A stretch of 64,000 bases of DNA, taken from Eukaryota sp. TZLM1-RC. Its lineage: Eukaryota > Metamonada: BaSk clade. Positions 48,530 to 58,437 of this stretch are shown here, in pieces. The notes beneath the pieces were generated by a model. The model ran no database searches, was not told the origin of the DNA, and worked only from the letters and a program-made list of their open reading frames with translations. The stretch covers positions 992,001-1,056,000 of the forward strand of contig JAUPSS010000008.1 of assembly GCA_040285825.1 (NCBI GenBank), read 5' to 3'. Numbering within the stretch: position 1 is the stretch's first letter; every line of letters begins with the position of its first letter. The position numbers were made by a program, and so were the translations under genes.

Positions 48530-50338
48530 ATGTCAGCTAGACTTTGTGCACTTAAACAACAACCTATTAGTCTCACAAACATCAGAGATGCAGCGAAGTC
48601 TCACCTTCTTGACCAATTAAAAGCTGTTCATGGCCCAAAGGCCCTAGCAATCGACCCTGAACTGATTGGTCCCATCAAGCTTGTAGTACTCCAAGAGGAC
48701 TTACGTGCTGCTGGCATTACGGCATTTTATTCTCTCTCATCCAACCTCCCTTCCACAGCCCCTCCTGCTATTTTCTTCATTGCCCGCCCAACTCCTCAAA
48801 ACGTGTACAAGATAGCTGATTCTAAATCCTCATGTGGTGATATAGTCCAGGGCTCCTCCACTAGGCGTATGTTCAAAATTCTCTTTGTTCCCCATGTTAC
48901 TCAGGTCTGCACTCGTCTTTTAGAACAACGTAACGTCCTATCTTCTGTCAAGCTTTCATCTTTTCCCCTCAATTTAGTACCTCTAGACAATGATATTGTT
49001 TCCCTTGAACATCAAACCTGCTTCAAAAGAGTCTTTGTTGATGGAGATACTTCTACCGTTTACCAAATCGCAAGGAGCATTCTGGACGTGGAACAACGAC
49101 ATGGAATCATTTTAAAGATTGTTGCATTGGGAAAACAAGCAATTACCTGCGCTGAAGCCATTAAGCGATTCAAGAGTGATTCAGATGTGAATTTAAGACC
49201 AGTTTCCCCCGAAATTGAAAGGTTGGTGCTAATTGACCGAACAGTTGATTTAGTCTCTCCAATGTGTACCCAGCTCACGTACGAAGGTTTGGTTGATGAA
49301 ATTATTGGTATTTCGTCCACTTCTATTCAATTACCACCATCAATTCATGGCAAGGAGGTACCAAAAGCTCTCAATTCTAATGATATTTGTTTTGCGGAAT
49401 TTCGTGATTTAAATTTCGCAGCACTTCTTCCTATTCTTCACTCCAAAGCAAGCTCAATCACGGCCACTGTGGAAGAACTTGAACGACTGAAGAACTCGTC
49501 TGATGCTAAACTTGAGGATGTTCAAGAACTTTGGAACAATGTTCCCACTTATTTAGAAGAAAAGAAGCTATTACCAGATCATGTCTCGTTAGCAGAGTAC
49601 TTGGTTAATGAAACGTCTTCTACTGTCAAAGGAAGGCTTTTCCATCGAAGAATTGAGCATGAACAGTCCATCATGGGGGGTTCAGATGGTGATTACCTGA
49701 ACTTTGTTGACGAATTGATTGGCAGAGGAGAACCTTTGCCTACAGTGTTGAGGCTTCTTTGTCTTTATTCCCAAATAACTGGAGGAATTAAAAAAAGTTT
49801 ATTTGAACAATTAAAAAAAGATATTTTATTAGAATATGGTTTCCACCATTTATTTACACTTAATCACATTGAAAAATTGGGTTTAATTAAAATTGCTTCA
49901 AAGTCTAATTGGGGTTCCCTAAAAGCAAAGTTAAAACTCGTCAATGAAGCCAGCGATGAGACTAACCCTACAGATATGGACTTTGTGTACTCTGGGTATT
50001 GTCCTTTGAGTTGTAGGCTTATTCAAAAAGTAATTAATAACTTGTGTCTAAAAAAGCCAACTTTTGAAGGAATTGAAGATTTAATCTCCAAAATATGTCC
50101 ATTTTCAGAGTTTGATGAAGAACTGTTACCAGGTACTTACCAAGCAGAAGAAGAACAAACAACACCATTAAACTTTGTCTTTTTCATTGGCGGTGTCACT
50201 CATGCAGAAGCATCAGCACTGAGATGGTTGTGTGCCAAAGGATTACCCGTTCGCAGTAGGCTACTTTTAGGTACTTCACATATTACTAATGGTTCAAAGT
50301 TGGTATCTAGTTTATTTGAAGGGGTTCCAGGGGTTTGA
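48530..50338 (+). CDS. VPS33: VPS33 (Sec1/Munc18-type tethering subunit)
   Basis: SM-family protein of the HOPS/CORVET tethers, promoting SNARE assembly at late endosomes and lysosomes. 602 aa, matching the family. N-terminal domain 1 has 'KSHLLDQLKAVHGPKALAID' and 'FFIARPTPQNVYKIAD'; the middle has 'RTVDLVSPMCTQLTYEGLVD' with 'EIIGI', the most diagnostic SM block; then 'LFHRRIEHEQSIMGGSDGDY', 'PTVLRLLCLYSQITGGI' and the C-terminal 'NFVFFIGGVTHAEASALRWL', typical of VPS33. No introns. Its stop lies 27 bp from that of the convergent helicase gene. Confidence 0.92.
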   Translation: MSARLCALKQQPISLTNIRDAAKSHLLDQLKAVHGPKALAIDPELIGPIKLVVLQEDLRAAGITAFYSLSSNLPSTAPPAIFFIARPTPQNVYKIADSKSSCGDIVQGSSTRRMFKILFVPHVTQVCTRLLEQRNVLSSVKLSSFPLNLVPLDNDIVSLEHQTCFKRVFVDGDTSTVYQIARSILDVEQRHGIILKIVALGKQAITCAEAIKRFKSDSDVNLRPVSPEIERLVLIDRTVDLVSPMCTQLTYEGLVDEIIGISSTSIQLPPSIHGKEVPKALNSNDICFAEFRDLNFAALLPILHSKASSITATVEELERLKNSSDAKLEDVQELWNNVPTYLEEKKLLPDHVSLAEYLVNETSSTVKGRLFHRRIEHEQSIMGGSDGDYLNFVDELIGRGEPLPTVLRLLCLYSQITGGIKKSLFEQLKKDILLEYGFHHLFTLNHIEKLGLIKIASKSNWGSLKAKLKLVNEASDETNPTDMDFVYSGYCPLSCRLIQKVINNLCLKKPTFEGIEDLISKICPFSEFDEELLPGTYQAEEEQTTPLNFVFFIGGVTHAEASALRWLCAKGLPVRSRLLLGTSHITNGSKLVSSLFEGVPGV

Positions 50339-50365
50339 TTAGAGTTTGATTATTTATAAATGTAA

Positions 50366-52516
50366 TTATTGTCTTTTTCTTTTCATTCTTTTAAATTTTT
50401 CAAATATATTAGATCTTCTTTTTGTGTTACTCTTTCTTCTTTCTTCTTTGGCTTTTTCAATAGACTCAAAAAGCTCAGAGTCATCATTGTTAAAGACCTG
50501 GGGAGTTATTTTAGGCTCCTCATACTGACTATCATCTTCTTCTATAGCTTCCTCGCTCATTTTCTCTTTAATCTTAGCTGCCATGAATTGTTGGTGAGGT
50601 GTGCTCAGAGAGCTGTGTCCAAACATAGCACGATCATTTTTACAATCATTTTGATTGAAATCATCCAAATCAAGATCAATTACCTTGATCATTCCTTCTT
50701 CTATTGCAGGTATTAAAAGAGAACTTAAATGGCGAGGTGTTCTAATATTGGCCGTCAAGTATAGTTCATTCTTGGCTCTCGTGATTGCTACGTATAAGAG
50801 ACGTATCTCTTCTTGACCATATCGAGTTTTCAACTCAGGGGTAAGATATCTATCAGGTTCAGTTTGAAAGATCCAATTCGCAGTGCCTAATAGAACTACT
50901 TTTTCGTATTCAAGACCTTTAGATTTATGAATTGAGGATAAACAAATGGAATTCTCACTAGGTCTTTGACTAGGGTTTAATACCTGGCTGAATAACTCGA
51001 CTAAACTCTCTTTTGATGTTAGCAGTGTTGCTAAAGATGACAGCTTTTCCAGAATTTTGGGCACTGTAATCTGCTTTCTGTTTAAAAACAGTACCATGAA
51101 ATTCTTTGTGGTTTCGAACAACTCAGGAGCTGTGTTGAGTTTAGTCAATTTTTTAAGTAATTTCTGTAATTTAGTGTTGAATTCGAGTTCAATTGATGGA
51201 CAATTCATTAAATTGTGATAATTGAATTCATTATTCCTCACACAAAAATTGCAAAATTCATCAACGACGGACTTTGGATATCCAAAAAAATTGAAAAAAG
51301 AAAGGCAATAATCTTCATTAAATTGGTTTTGGGAGCAAAAGAGCACAAAAAGAAAAGATTCTACCAAGTCAGAATGTGGAAAATTACCATCTTTGTAATA
51401 ATTTATATTATTTAAAGCTAAATAAAACTCTAATAATTCAGCTAAACTGTTAATTCTAAAGAGAACAGCGACTTCTTTTGGCGAGGTTCCTTCTTCCAAC
51501 CAACCTTTGATCTTACTGACAATACCCACGCATTCGTGGTGTTCTGATTGGAAAGCAACCAACTGAGGAAGGGGTCCTTGGAGGTTGCTGAAACTAACTA
51601 ACTTGGAAGCTAACTGAGAGTTGGAGAAGGCAAGCACTTTATTGGCCAAATTAAGAATTTGTTCAGTGCTTCGAAAATTTTCGTTCAACTGTAAAACTTT
51701 GCAGTGAGGAATCCGACTGGGAAACTGGTCAAAAAGTTCAGGTTTTGATCCCCTAAAAGCGTAAATTGATTGGTTTACATCTCCAATCAAGGTTACCTTG
51801 GTGTGGTGAGCAAATAGATCAATAAGTTGAAATTCCGCATCTCGACAATCCATGGCTTCATCAATCAAAATATGATCAAATAATTGATTGATTAAAAAAT
51901 TGTTTTGACTAAACAACAAAAATGCAAAATCTATGATATCGTCATAATCACATTCACGATTCAAAAGCTTAGAATTCTGGACAAAACGAATAAAATCTGA
52001 AAAAATGGGTTCAAATTGCTGGAGTTTATTAAATTCAGAGGACCCGGATAAAAGTTCTTCCAGAGTTGAGCCAGACTTGCTTCTTGTATACACAGATACC
52101 AACTGCTGTTGACTAGGAAGATTCGAAAAAGACAGCTTTGGATTCTCAGTAACCAAATTTGTCAAGAATTGATTAGCAAATCTTTTGAGATGATGAGAAC
52201 CATTTAAAAACTTAAAGGTTTTAAGATCTCTGTCAATTAAATGACCATGGGAATAAAGGATTGAAGTGAAGACGCTATGGAAGGTTCCAGCTCGAACTGA
52301 GGTTGGAGAACCTTGATCACGGAGGCGAGAGACTAAAGAATCGGCAGCTGCTTTTGTGAAAGAAAGAAGACATATTTTGTGGGAAGCAGCATTATTATGA
52401 AGAATTAAAGAGCATTTGTGTATAAGTGTAAGAGTCTTTCCGGAACCAGCAACACTAGAAATAAGTGACACAGATGCGGGAGATGTAGAAGCCTTTATTT
52501 GAGCATTTGTTAGCAT
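50366..52516 (-). CDS. UvrD/Rep-type SF1 DNA helicase
   Basis: 716 aa from ATG 52516. ATP-dependent 3'-5' helicase of superfamily 1A with all motifs in order: Walker A 'AGSGKT' (23-28), motif Ia 'LLSFTKAAADSLVSRL', motif II 'ILIDEAMDC', motif III 'LIGDVNQSIYAFRGS', motif IV 'LNENFRSTEQI', motif V 'LSSIHKSKGLEYEKVVLLG' and motif VI 'EEIRLLYVAITRAK'. The C-terminal ~90 residues are acidic then lysine/arginine-rich ('EERRKSNTKRRSNIFEKFKR'), compatible with nuclear targeting. Related to bacterial UvrD and fungal Srs2/Fbh1; it lacks an F-box and is shorter than Srs2. A role in recombination or repair is inferred. Confidence 0.88.
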   Translation of the reverse strand: MLTNAQIKASTSPASVSLISSVAGSGKTLTLIHKCSLILHNNAASHKICLLSFTKAAADSLVSRLRDQGSPTSVRAGTFHSVFTSILYSHGHLIDRDLKTFKFLNGSHHLKRFANQFLTNLVTENPKLSFSNLPSQQQLVSVYTRSKSGSTLEELLSGSSEFNKLQQFEPIFSDFIRFVQNSKLLNRECDYDDIIDFAFLLFSQNNFLINQLFDHILIDEAMDCRDAEFQLIDLFAHHTKVTLIGDVNQSIYAFRGSKPELFDQFPSRIPHCKVLQLNENFRSTEQILNLANKVLAFSNSQLASKLVSFSNLQGPLPQLVAFQSEHHECVGIVSKIKGWLEEGTSPKEVAVLFRINSLAELLEFYLALNNINYYKDGNFPHSDLVESFLFVLFCSQNQFNEDYCLSFFNFFGYPKSVVDEFCNFCVRNNEFNYHNLMNCPSIELEFNTKLQKLLKKLTKLNTAPELFETTKNFMVLFLNRKQITVPKILEKLSSLATLLTSKESLVELFSQVLNPSQRPSENSICLSSIHKSKGLEYEKVVLLGTANWIFQTEPDRYLTPELKTRYGQEEIRLLYVAITRAKNELYLTANIRTPRHLSSLLIPAIEEGMIKVIDLDLDDFNQNDCKNDRAMFGHSSLSTPHQQFMAAKIKEKMSEEAIEEDDSQYEEPKITPQVFNNDDSELFESIEKAKEERRKSNTKRRSNIFEKFKRMKRKRQ

Positions 52517-52563
52517 TTAAGGAAGAGATATGGAGAGAAGAAAATTCTTTTATTCGGAGAATC
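52517..52563. promoter_or_regulatory. 47-bp divergent interval between helicase and DUF4602-like genes
   Basis: The two start codons are 47 bp apart. The interval is purine-rich ('ggaagagatatggagagaag'). Shared promoter inferred from position. Confidence 0.35.
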
Positions 52564-52986
52564 ATGCCACCCAACAACAAAACCAAACAATCTAGAAACA
52601 TTAAGAAACGGACAGAATCACGCAAGCCAGATTCTCATGTGGATGCCCATAAGCAGTTTATCAAGTTTGAGGAAGAGGTTATCAACTTTGGATCTGGTAC
52701 TCTTTGTGGAAAGAGTCTTCGTGAATATCAAAACTCTCTCTTTGCAAGATCAGGCTTAACTCACAAGAAGAAAATACGCAGACTACCACAACATATGGCT
52801 AATCACAACAAGAAGATGCGTAAAAAGGCCGCTACTGCTGAAAAGCAGGGACGCGTTGGTCTTGATGCAGATACCGCCAAAATACATCATATGGCTAGCA
52901 GTGAAACATTGAAGGATGTTCGTCGGAAGCAGAAATTTATAGCTCTGCGCAAAGACCGTTTGGCCAAAGAGTTGAAGAAGACTTGA
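52564..52986 (+). CDS. Small basic protein resembling DUF4602/C1orf131
   Basis: 140 aa from ATG 52564. Lysine-rich N-terminus ('NNKTKQSRNIKKRTESRK'), then 'FEEEVINFGSGTLCGKSLRE' and 'KKKIRRLPQHMANHNKKMRK', then a long charged helix to the end. The 'v.nFG...L.Gk......' block followed by K-rich 'P.....nkk.rkk' resembles DUF4602, found in C1orf131, a small-subunit processome factor. The match is short, so function is tentative. An upstream open frame from 52507 starts with TTG and overlaps the helicase; I reject it. Confidence 0.5.
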   Translation: MPPNNKTKQSRNIKKRTESRKPDSHVDAHKQFIKFEEEVINFGSGTLCGKSLREYQNSLFARSGLTHKKKIRRLPQHMANHNKKMRKKAATAEKQGRVGLDADTAKIHHMASSETLKDVRRKQKFIALRKDRLAKELKKT

Positions 52987-53313
52987 TCATCATGATAATC
53001 AACTTAGTGGTAATCAGGGGTCTTCTTCAATAATCTTAGTATTTAATAGTTTATTATTGTAATTTGTTTTGTTTTTGTGTTTTTCTTGTCAACACTAGCG
53101 TTTTAATTGTCCTCATTCAACTCTCTATTTTTAGTGATTTCTTTAAAAATCGATTTTTTTCTGTTGTTGTTGATTTTTTTATCAATTAAAAGCGTTTATT
53201 TTGAAACCCAAACAGAGCAACTAAACAAAAAACTAGCACTCAATATCCTCAATACACGCTTCAACATCACCAAATCTGTTCAGTGCGCGATTTTCATACT
53301 CTATTCCTAATTT
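52987..53313. other. Intergenic, no gene seen
   Basis: Poly-T-rich spacer between the DUF4602-like gene and a LINE remnant. Confidence 0.45.
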
Positions 53314-54420
53314 TTAAAGTGCTTTGCTTAACATTTCTGGAATTGCTTTAAGTATACTAAAAACAATAATATTGTGCCAGAAATTAAATTTCAACTCTTT
53401 TCCTGCTCTTTCCCTTATGGAACAGTTGAAACCTTCAAAAATAATTAATACCAGATATTCCGATGTTACCAAAAAGAGAAACAACAAATGGAACCAGCTC
53501 ATCCTTTACATGCTCAAAATGCCCAAGTTGAGATAAAGACTCTTTGTACTTTTTGATTTTACTCTTTTCAGCAAAGCAAAGTGGAGTTTCATCCTTTTTA
53601 GCAAAATCAATTGCTGATTCGTTACAAACATCAACAGTGACAACATAAACAACTTTGATCACACCATCAGACTCAGGAATAATGAAATCACCACGGCGTT
53701 TCCCAAAAGTATTATCATCTTCATTTTTAGGTGACAATTTACGCACAAGTGGTTCAACAAAAGCTTCAATATGGTGACTTTTCCACATAGTATCCAGATG
53801 GTCTCTAACAGCATCATGAACAACTGAGCCATATGTAATATTAAATTTGCAATTAAATAAATGATTCAAATAAATAAGCTGACCACAACGACAAATCAAA
53901 TCACTTGGCACATTGCATGGCCAAAAAAACACTTCATTCTTAGAGCAGTTGTCCATTGATGGTTATTTAACAATAAACCATAAACATTTGGAATCTGGGA
54001 AATGAGACAACTTGAGCTACTTTCCTTAAAAAGTTGGCAAAAACGGGATTCTTTTCATTATGTATGCTAACTCGAACAGTAAAAAGCATATTTTCAAAAA
54101 CTTTTAATAACTATTTCTGCAATTTGGCGTTTGCAAATATCAAGGAAACCAAGTTTCTGGGTAGAATTTCTTCAATATCGGGAGAAAAGCAATTGGACCA
54201 GATGTGAAGAGAGAGGCATTCAATTTCATTCTGTAAAGACATTCAATATTCACTAACACAATGTTCTATTCAATGTTGGTTTTCAGGAAAACGCTTAAGA
54301 AATTCAAAAACGAAGATTTTGAACCCACCAATGAATGCAACTTTACACAAATAACTAGATTTGTGAAAATCTAGTCCCCCAAATTCTGTGCTACAAAAAA
54401 ATGTTGATTTTTAAGACATT
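53314..54420 (-). pseudogene. RLE-LINE copy (thumb, knuckle, endonuclease)
   Basis: Minus strand: 'EFGGLDFHKSSYLCKVAFIG' near 54380-54320 (thumb block of the family), 'MDNCSKNEVFFWPCNVPSDL', knuckle 'ICRCGQLIYLNHLFNC', 'TYGSVVHDAVRDHLDTMW', 'KRRGDFIIPESDGVIKVVYV' (the Asp after RGD is degraded to Tyr) and 'FVVSLFGNIGISGINYF', with a frameshift near 53440 to '...NIIVFSILKAIPEMLSKAL*'. The copy stops before the usual 3' tail. Confidence 0.75.
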
Positions 54421-55003
54421 GATTTTTATTACAAGCGTTGTTTTACAATGTACAAAGAAGGAAATTAAATCCTGAAGGTTTACACAAAGTCAACGTGAAT
54501 AAATGCATCAACAATGGAGCAAAGAGTCTTGATCAACCAATTGCTCCAAATGAATGGCTATCAGAATCTTCCCGATTGTTGTGAAGTTGCTATCCATCTT
54601 GGTTGTGAGTTGTAATTCTGATTTTTGAATTGTATGCTTTACAATCATAATTCAAAATTGTGGATAACATTTAACCAAACAAAATTCGTTCCACTAGTTG
54701 TGAGTAAAATCATTCAAACATTCAACCGATCTAGTAGGGCAAATCTAATAGGGATATAATTTCAATTCAAAGCTTCATTTGGGTGGTGTAATTAGGAAAT
54801 TAAATAGTGCTTTTGTAATTTGCTTAAGACTGACATTTTTGCTGAACAATCGAGCACAGTTATTTTTCAAATGAAGCCCATGGTAATCCAAAGTTACGTT
54901 TTGGAGTCACTCGAATCTTGACAAATTCCGCAGAACTGTAGCAGGTGACCACCTGACACCGTGAATGAAAGTTTTGTTAGAGGAGATTAATAGAATATAA
55001 AAG
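54421..55003. other. Intergenic with a possible LINE 3'-end trace
   Basis: No ORF. 'aaaattcgttccactagttg' (54680-54700) resembles the RLE-LINE 3' tail 'gtcgttccattagttatg'. Otherwise nothing recognised. Confidence 0.4.
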
Positions 55004-58000
55004 ATGGAATATGTTGTGATGCAAGACTCTGACGATTCCCTCGTCAATAGTGCTGATCTGGCAGCTGCTATCTTGGATATCAGCCATGTTAGCCCTATAA
55101 TATCACTTGTAGAAGGCGATGTCACTGATCGTGCTTGTTTGGTCTCATCTGCCTTTTTGGATTTATCAAATGGTTCAGCACTTCATGAACAACTTAAATC
55201 CATCTTCACATCCCATTCCTCGACTCTGATCCTATCTTTTCAGTCTCCCCTTTTTCTCACATCTTCCTTTCATCCCCCCTTCTCCCACACCACCTCTTTA
55301 AACGATCCGAATTCTATTCCTCTCATCTTGTCTATTATTCATTCTTTAGTGGCCACTCCTAACTATCTTCATGCAGTCATTCACACTGCCATCCAGTCAA
55401 ATCAGCTTTACTTTGAACTTCCCCTTGTTCATGTTTTTCCTGCACTCATGAAAGATTTGACGTGTTGTGATTTCATTTTTCTTTATTCCGTGTATAGAAT
55501 CATTAGAACTGATGCTGAAGGACTGTATTCAGACCAGTTCGTCTTTAATGATGAGTTGGATTCTTTATTTGATATTCAATTCGAGGATGCAAATACTCTA
55601 AATCATATTCTATTAAATGACCAATTCTTAAAGTTATTGGAGGGTGAAAATTACGAATTATATGGGTCAATCATGAGGTATTCAGTCTTGGTACTTCAAT
55701 TGTTATCACTGATATTCATTCAATCAAAAAACCAGTCAGATTTGATTAGTGATGATATTACTCAGCAACTTGGTTTGATTGCCCAACTCTCTGATTTTCC
55801 TTTTACAGTGTTATATGATGTTTTTAAGAATGATTTAATTAATTATTCAGCATTATTCAGTTGTCTATACTTTTGCGAATTAATCAAATTAATTGTTAAT
55901 TATTGTTCAGATTTGGATTTTGTTACTAATCGCTATAGTAATTCTATAATACAATTACCCTCTGATTTGAGTTCATTCGATTCAGTTGATAGATTGATAA
56001 GACTTTGTGCCTTATCTATCGCAGCACGAAACCAACATTTGGTTTCAAAATTAAGCAATTTGGTGCTTAAATCTTTATTTGGACTTGTTGAATTAAAAGA
56101 TGATTCAATGGGGGGAATTTCATTTAGTTTGAATTACCAATTTGAGCATAGAGTTTTTTTGCCAAATGAATTTGCAGAGTTTGAGTTCTTTAGGAAATTA
56201 CAATTTAGTTCTTCTATTTTCACTATTTCTCCTTTTTTTATTTACAAAAATAATGATTGCGAGGTTAAAAGCTTCCAGGCTTTTTTGACTTTATTATACA
56301 GTTTTTTGGATACACTATCTTCAAAAACTACCTTTTCATTGTTAATTCTCGAGGATAAAGTTGAACCAAATCTTTCAATACCTCAACAAATATTTTTTTA
56401 CGATATCTTAATCGAATCAATAGAAACAGAATTAATTCCGTTGATAAAAACAGTCAATATACAAAGTGAAGACACAAGTATTGAAGTTAGCAATGAAGTT
56501 GTATCACCACTCATTAGGAATTCTTCATTTGAATCCCTTTGTTCGGAGAGTTTAGGTCCTTCTTTGGTAGTTTCTTCAAGTCAAAGCTCCTTTGGTGATT
56601 GTAATGTGGGTTCTATGGAAGAAGTAGCTTTGGAGGATCAATCAAATCAAGAATCAGATGTAGAATCAAATGTACAATCAACTGTAGAATCAAATGTACA
56701 ATCAAGTGATCAATCAATAGATGAATCTGACAATCAATTGATTGACGGAATCACTCCCCAATCCAATCAATCTACCAATCAAATCGCCAATCAGAAACCA
56801 TCAATCAGACCTTCTGGTCAATTACTTAATCAAAATCAATTAGACTCTGAACAGTCAGTTCAATTTTTATTTTCTGAAGCCATCTTTTCATTATCCTTGG
56901 CAGCAAGCTTTCAAGACTTTGTTACTGTTCATGATCTATCTCTTCAACTCAACCAAATTAAACAGGATTTATTCAACCACCAATCAACTCAAACCATTCA
57001 AACAAAGCTAGAATCTCTTCTTTCTTCTGTTCCTCTTGAATACCAAAGTCATGTTCGGTTAAGTAGTCCTCAATCATTATGCGGAACTGAGTGCGTGCTT
57101 GGAGGAAAGGATAATATTGATGGAGAAGATTTCAATATGGCCAGAAAATGTATTGAAATTCAATATTTGAAATTTAAAAAAGGGAAAACCTCAAGTTCTA
57201 TTAATGATTACAGAAAACTAATTAAAATGATTGTATTGAGCTTCCAATCAATTATCCAATCCCCTTCGTTCACACGAGACCACACCCTCTTGTCAATTTC
57301 CTTCTCGCTTTTACAAGTGGCTTTTGAGTCAGAATATGGGGAATTACTTGTTGGGGAGACTATTTGTCAGACAAAGACCTCCTTGCTTGATTTATTATTC
57401 AATTTGGTTGATTTACCCTTACACTATCAACAATTAGAATGTTCTGAAATGTCTTCAAAATTAATTTGTTTTTTAGTATCAACAATTGTTCCAGGAAGAG
57501 CCCGATTTGAAGCAGTTCACCAAAAATTCTTTGAATCAGGACTATTATTTGATCGTTTATTAGTAGCAATCAAAGCAATCAATTCGTTATTGATTAAGAT
57601 TAATGATTGTCCCGAAGTTTCCGTTGATTTATCTAGTTTTCAACGGGAATTCTATGTCAAAAAACTCAATTCAATTAAAACGTTTCATTTACAAGCACTT
57701 AATCACTTGGTATCCTGTCCTTTTGGTCGATTGTTCTTGTCAAAAGTAGCATCAAATAAGCTTTTGCTATTGAATTTTAAATTGATTCCAGTAATTGGTC
57801 AATGTTTACAATTAATAGGCTTTGATCGAGATTTTTCCAATTTCAACTCTATTTGTACAGCTTTGGAAGCCCTTTCACACTGTATTTATTCAATGGGATC
57901 AGCAATTCATTTTGATAAAAATCTTCCAGCTTTGGACTATTCACTTGTTGATTTGTTTTACTTTGTTTTACTTTCTAGGAATGAACAATTGGTTAATTCA

Positions 58001-58339
58001 TGTTGCCTCGTTGCTGAAGCCCTTTGCTCAACAGGAGGTCCTTTTTTTGAAGTCATATATTTACTTATATTCAACATTCTCAATTCAGTTTGCACCAAGG
58101 TCTCCAACAGTACTCTTTCTCGCATTTGTTCTTCTGGAACTCATGCTGCAATCTACAGACAGCGTCTCGGGCAGCTAATGGAACCTTATTGTGCTAGTGA
58201 TGGTGCTTCTGAGTTTGAATACTTATCTAGGCTTGGAGAAGCAGGTCTTGATGAATCAAAGGACGAAATACTGAGCAAGGTGTTGATTGAGTTGAAAGGA
58301 ATGGGAATTTCAGCAGTAGATGGTTACAATACTTTTTAG
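55004..58339 (+). CDS. Large protein of unknown function, 1111 aa
   Basis: Intronless ORF from ATG 55004 ('MEYVVMQDSDDSLVNSADLA'). Residues 1-510 are leucine-, isoleucine- and phenylalanine-rich helices. Residues ~515-620 are a low-complexity linker of S, N, Q, D and E with short repeats such as 'ESNVQSTVESNVQSSDQS'. Residues ~625-1111 are again helical ('FNLVDLPLHYQQLECSEMSS', 'LVNSCCLVAEALCSTGGPFF'). No membrane segment, enzyme motif or zinc site is visible; a scaffold or solenoid is the most I can say. It resembles the unknown protein at 30692 only in composition. Confidence 0.65.
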   Translation: MEYVVMQDSDDSLVNSADLAAAILDISHVSPIISLVEGDVTDRACLVSSAFLDLSNGSALHEQLKSIFTSHSSTLILSFQSPLFLTSSFHPPFSHTTSLNDPNSIPLILSIIHSLVATPNYLHAVIHTAIQSNQLYFELPLVHVFPALMKDLTCCDFIFLYSVYRIIRTDAEGLYSDQFVFNDELDSLFDIQFEDANTLNHILLNDQFLKLLEGENYELYGSIMRYSVLVLQLLSLIFIQSKNQSDLISDDITQQLGLIAQLSDFPFTVLYDVFKNDLINYSALFSCLYFCELIKLIVNYCSDLDFVTNRYSNSIIQLPSDLSSFDSVDRLIRLCALSIAARNQHLVSKLSNLVLKSLFGLVELKDDSMGGISFSLNYQFEHRVFLPNEFAEFEFFRKLQFSSSIFTISPFFIYKNNDCEVKSFQAFLTLLYSFLDTLSSKTTFSLLILEDKVEPNLSIPQQIFFYDILIESIETELIPLIKTVNIQSEDTSIEVSNEVVSPLIRNSSFESLCSESLGPSLVVSSSQSSFGDCNVGSMEEVALEDQSNQESDVESNVQSTVESNVQSSDQSIDESDNQLIDGITPQSNQSTNQIANQKPSIRPSGQLLNQNQLDSEQSVQFLFSEAIFSLSLAASFQDFVTVHDLSLQLNQIKQDLFNHQSTQTIQTKLESLLSSVPLEYQSHVRLSSPQSLCGTECVLGGKDNIDGEDFNMARKCIEIQYLKFKKGKTSSSINDYRKLIKMIVLSFQSIIQSPSFTRDHTLLSISFSLLQVAFESEYGELLVGETICQTKTSLLDLLFNLVDLPLHYQQLECSEMSSKLICFLVSTIVPGRARFEAVHQKFFESGLLFDRLLVAIKAINSLLIKINDCPEVSVDLSSFQREFYVKKLNSIKTFHLQALNHLVSCPFGRLFLSKVASNKLLLLNFKLIPVIGQCLQLIGFDRDFSNFNSICTALEALSHCIYSMGSAIHFDKNLPALDYSLVDLFYFVLLSRNEQLVNSCCLVAEALCSTGGPFFEVIYLLIFNILNSVCTKVSNSTLSRICSSGTHAAIYRQRLGQLMEPYCASDGASEFEYLSRLGEAGLDESKDEILSKVLIELKGMGISAVDGYNTF

Positions 58340-58437
58340 TTTGAGTTTTTAAGAATTAGATTAGTTTTTAAACTTTTTAATAATTCAAATTGATATTTTC
58401 ATTTTAGATTAAGTTTTTGTACATAAATGTTATTTAA

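Noticed and set aside
50369-50716. Plus-strand 115-aa ORF
   Set aside because: Antisense shadow of the helicase C-terminus, low complexity in F, S and L.
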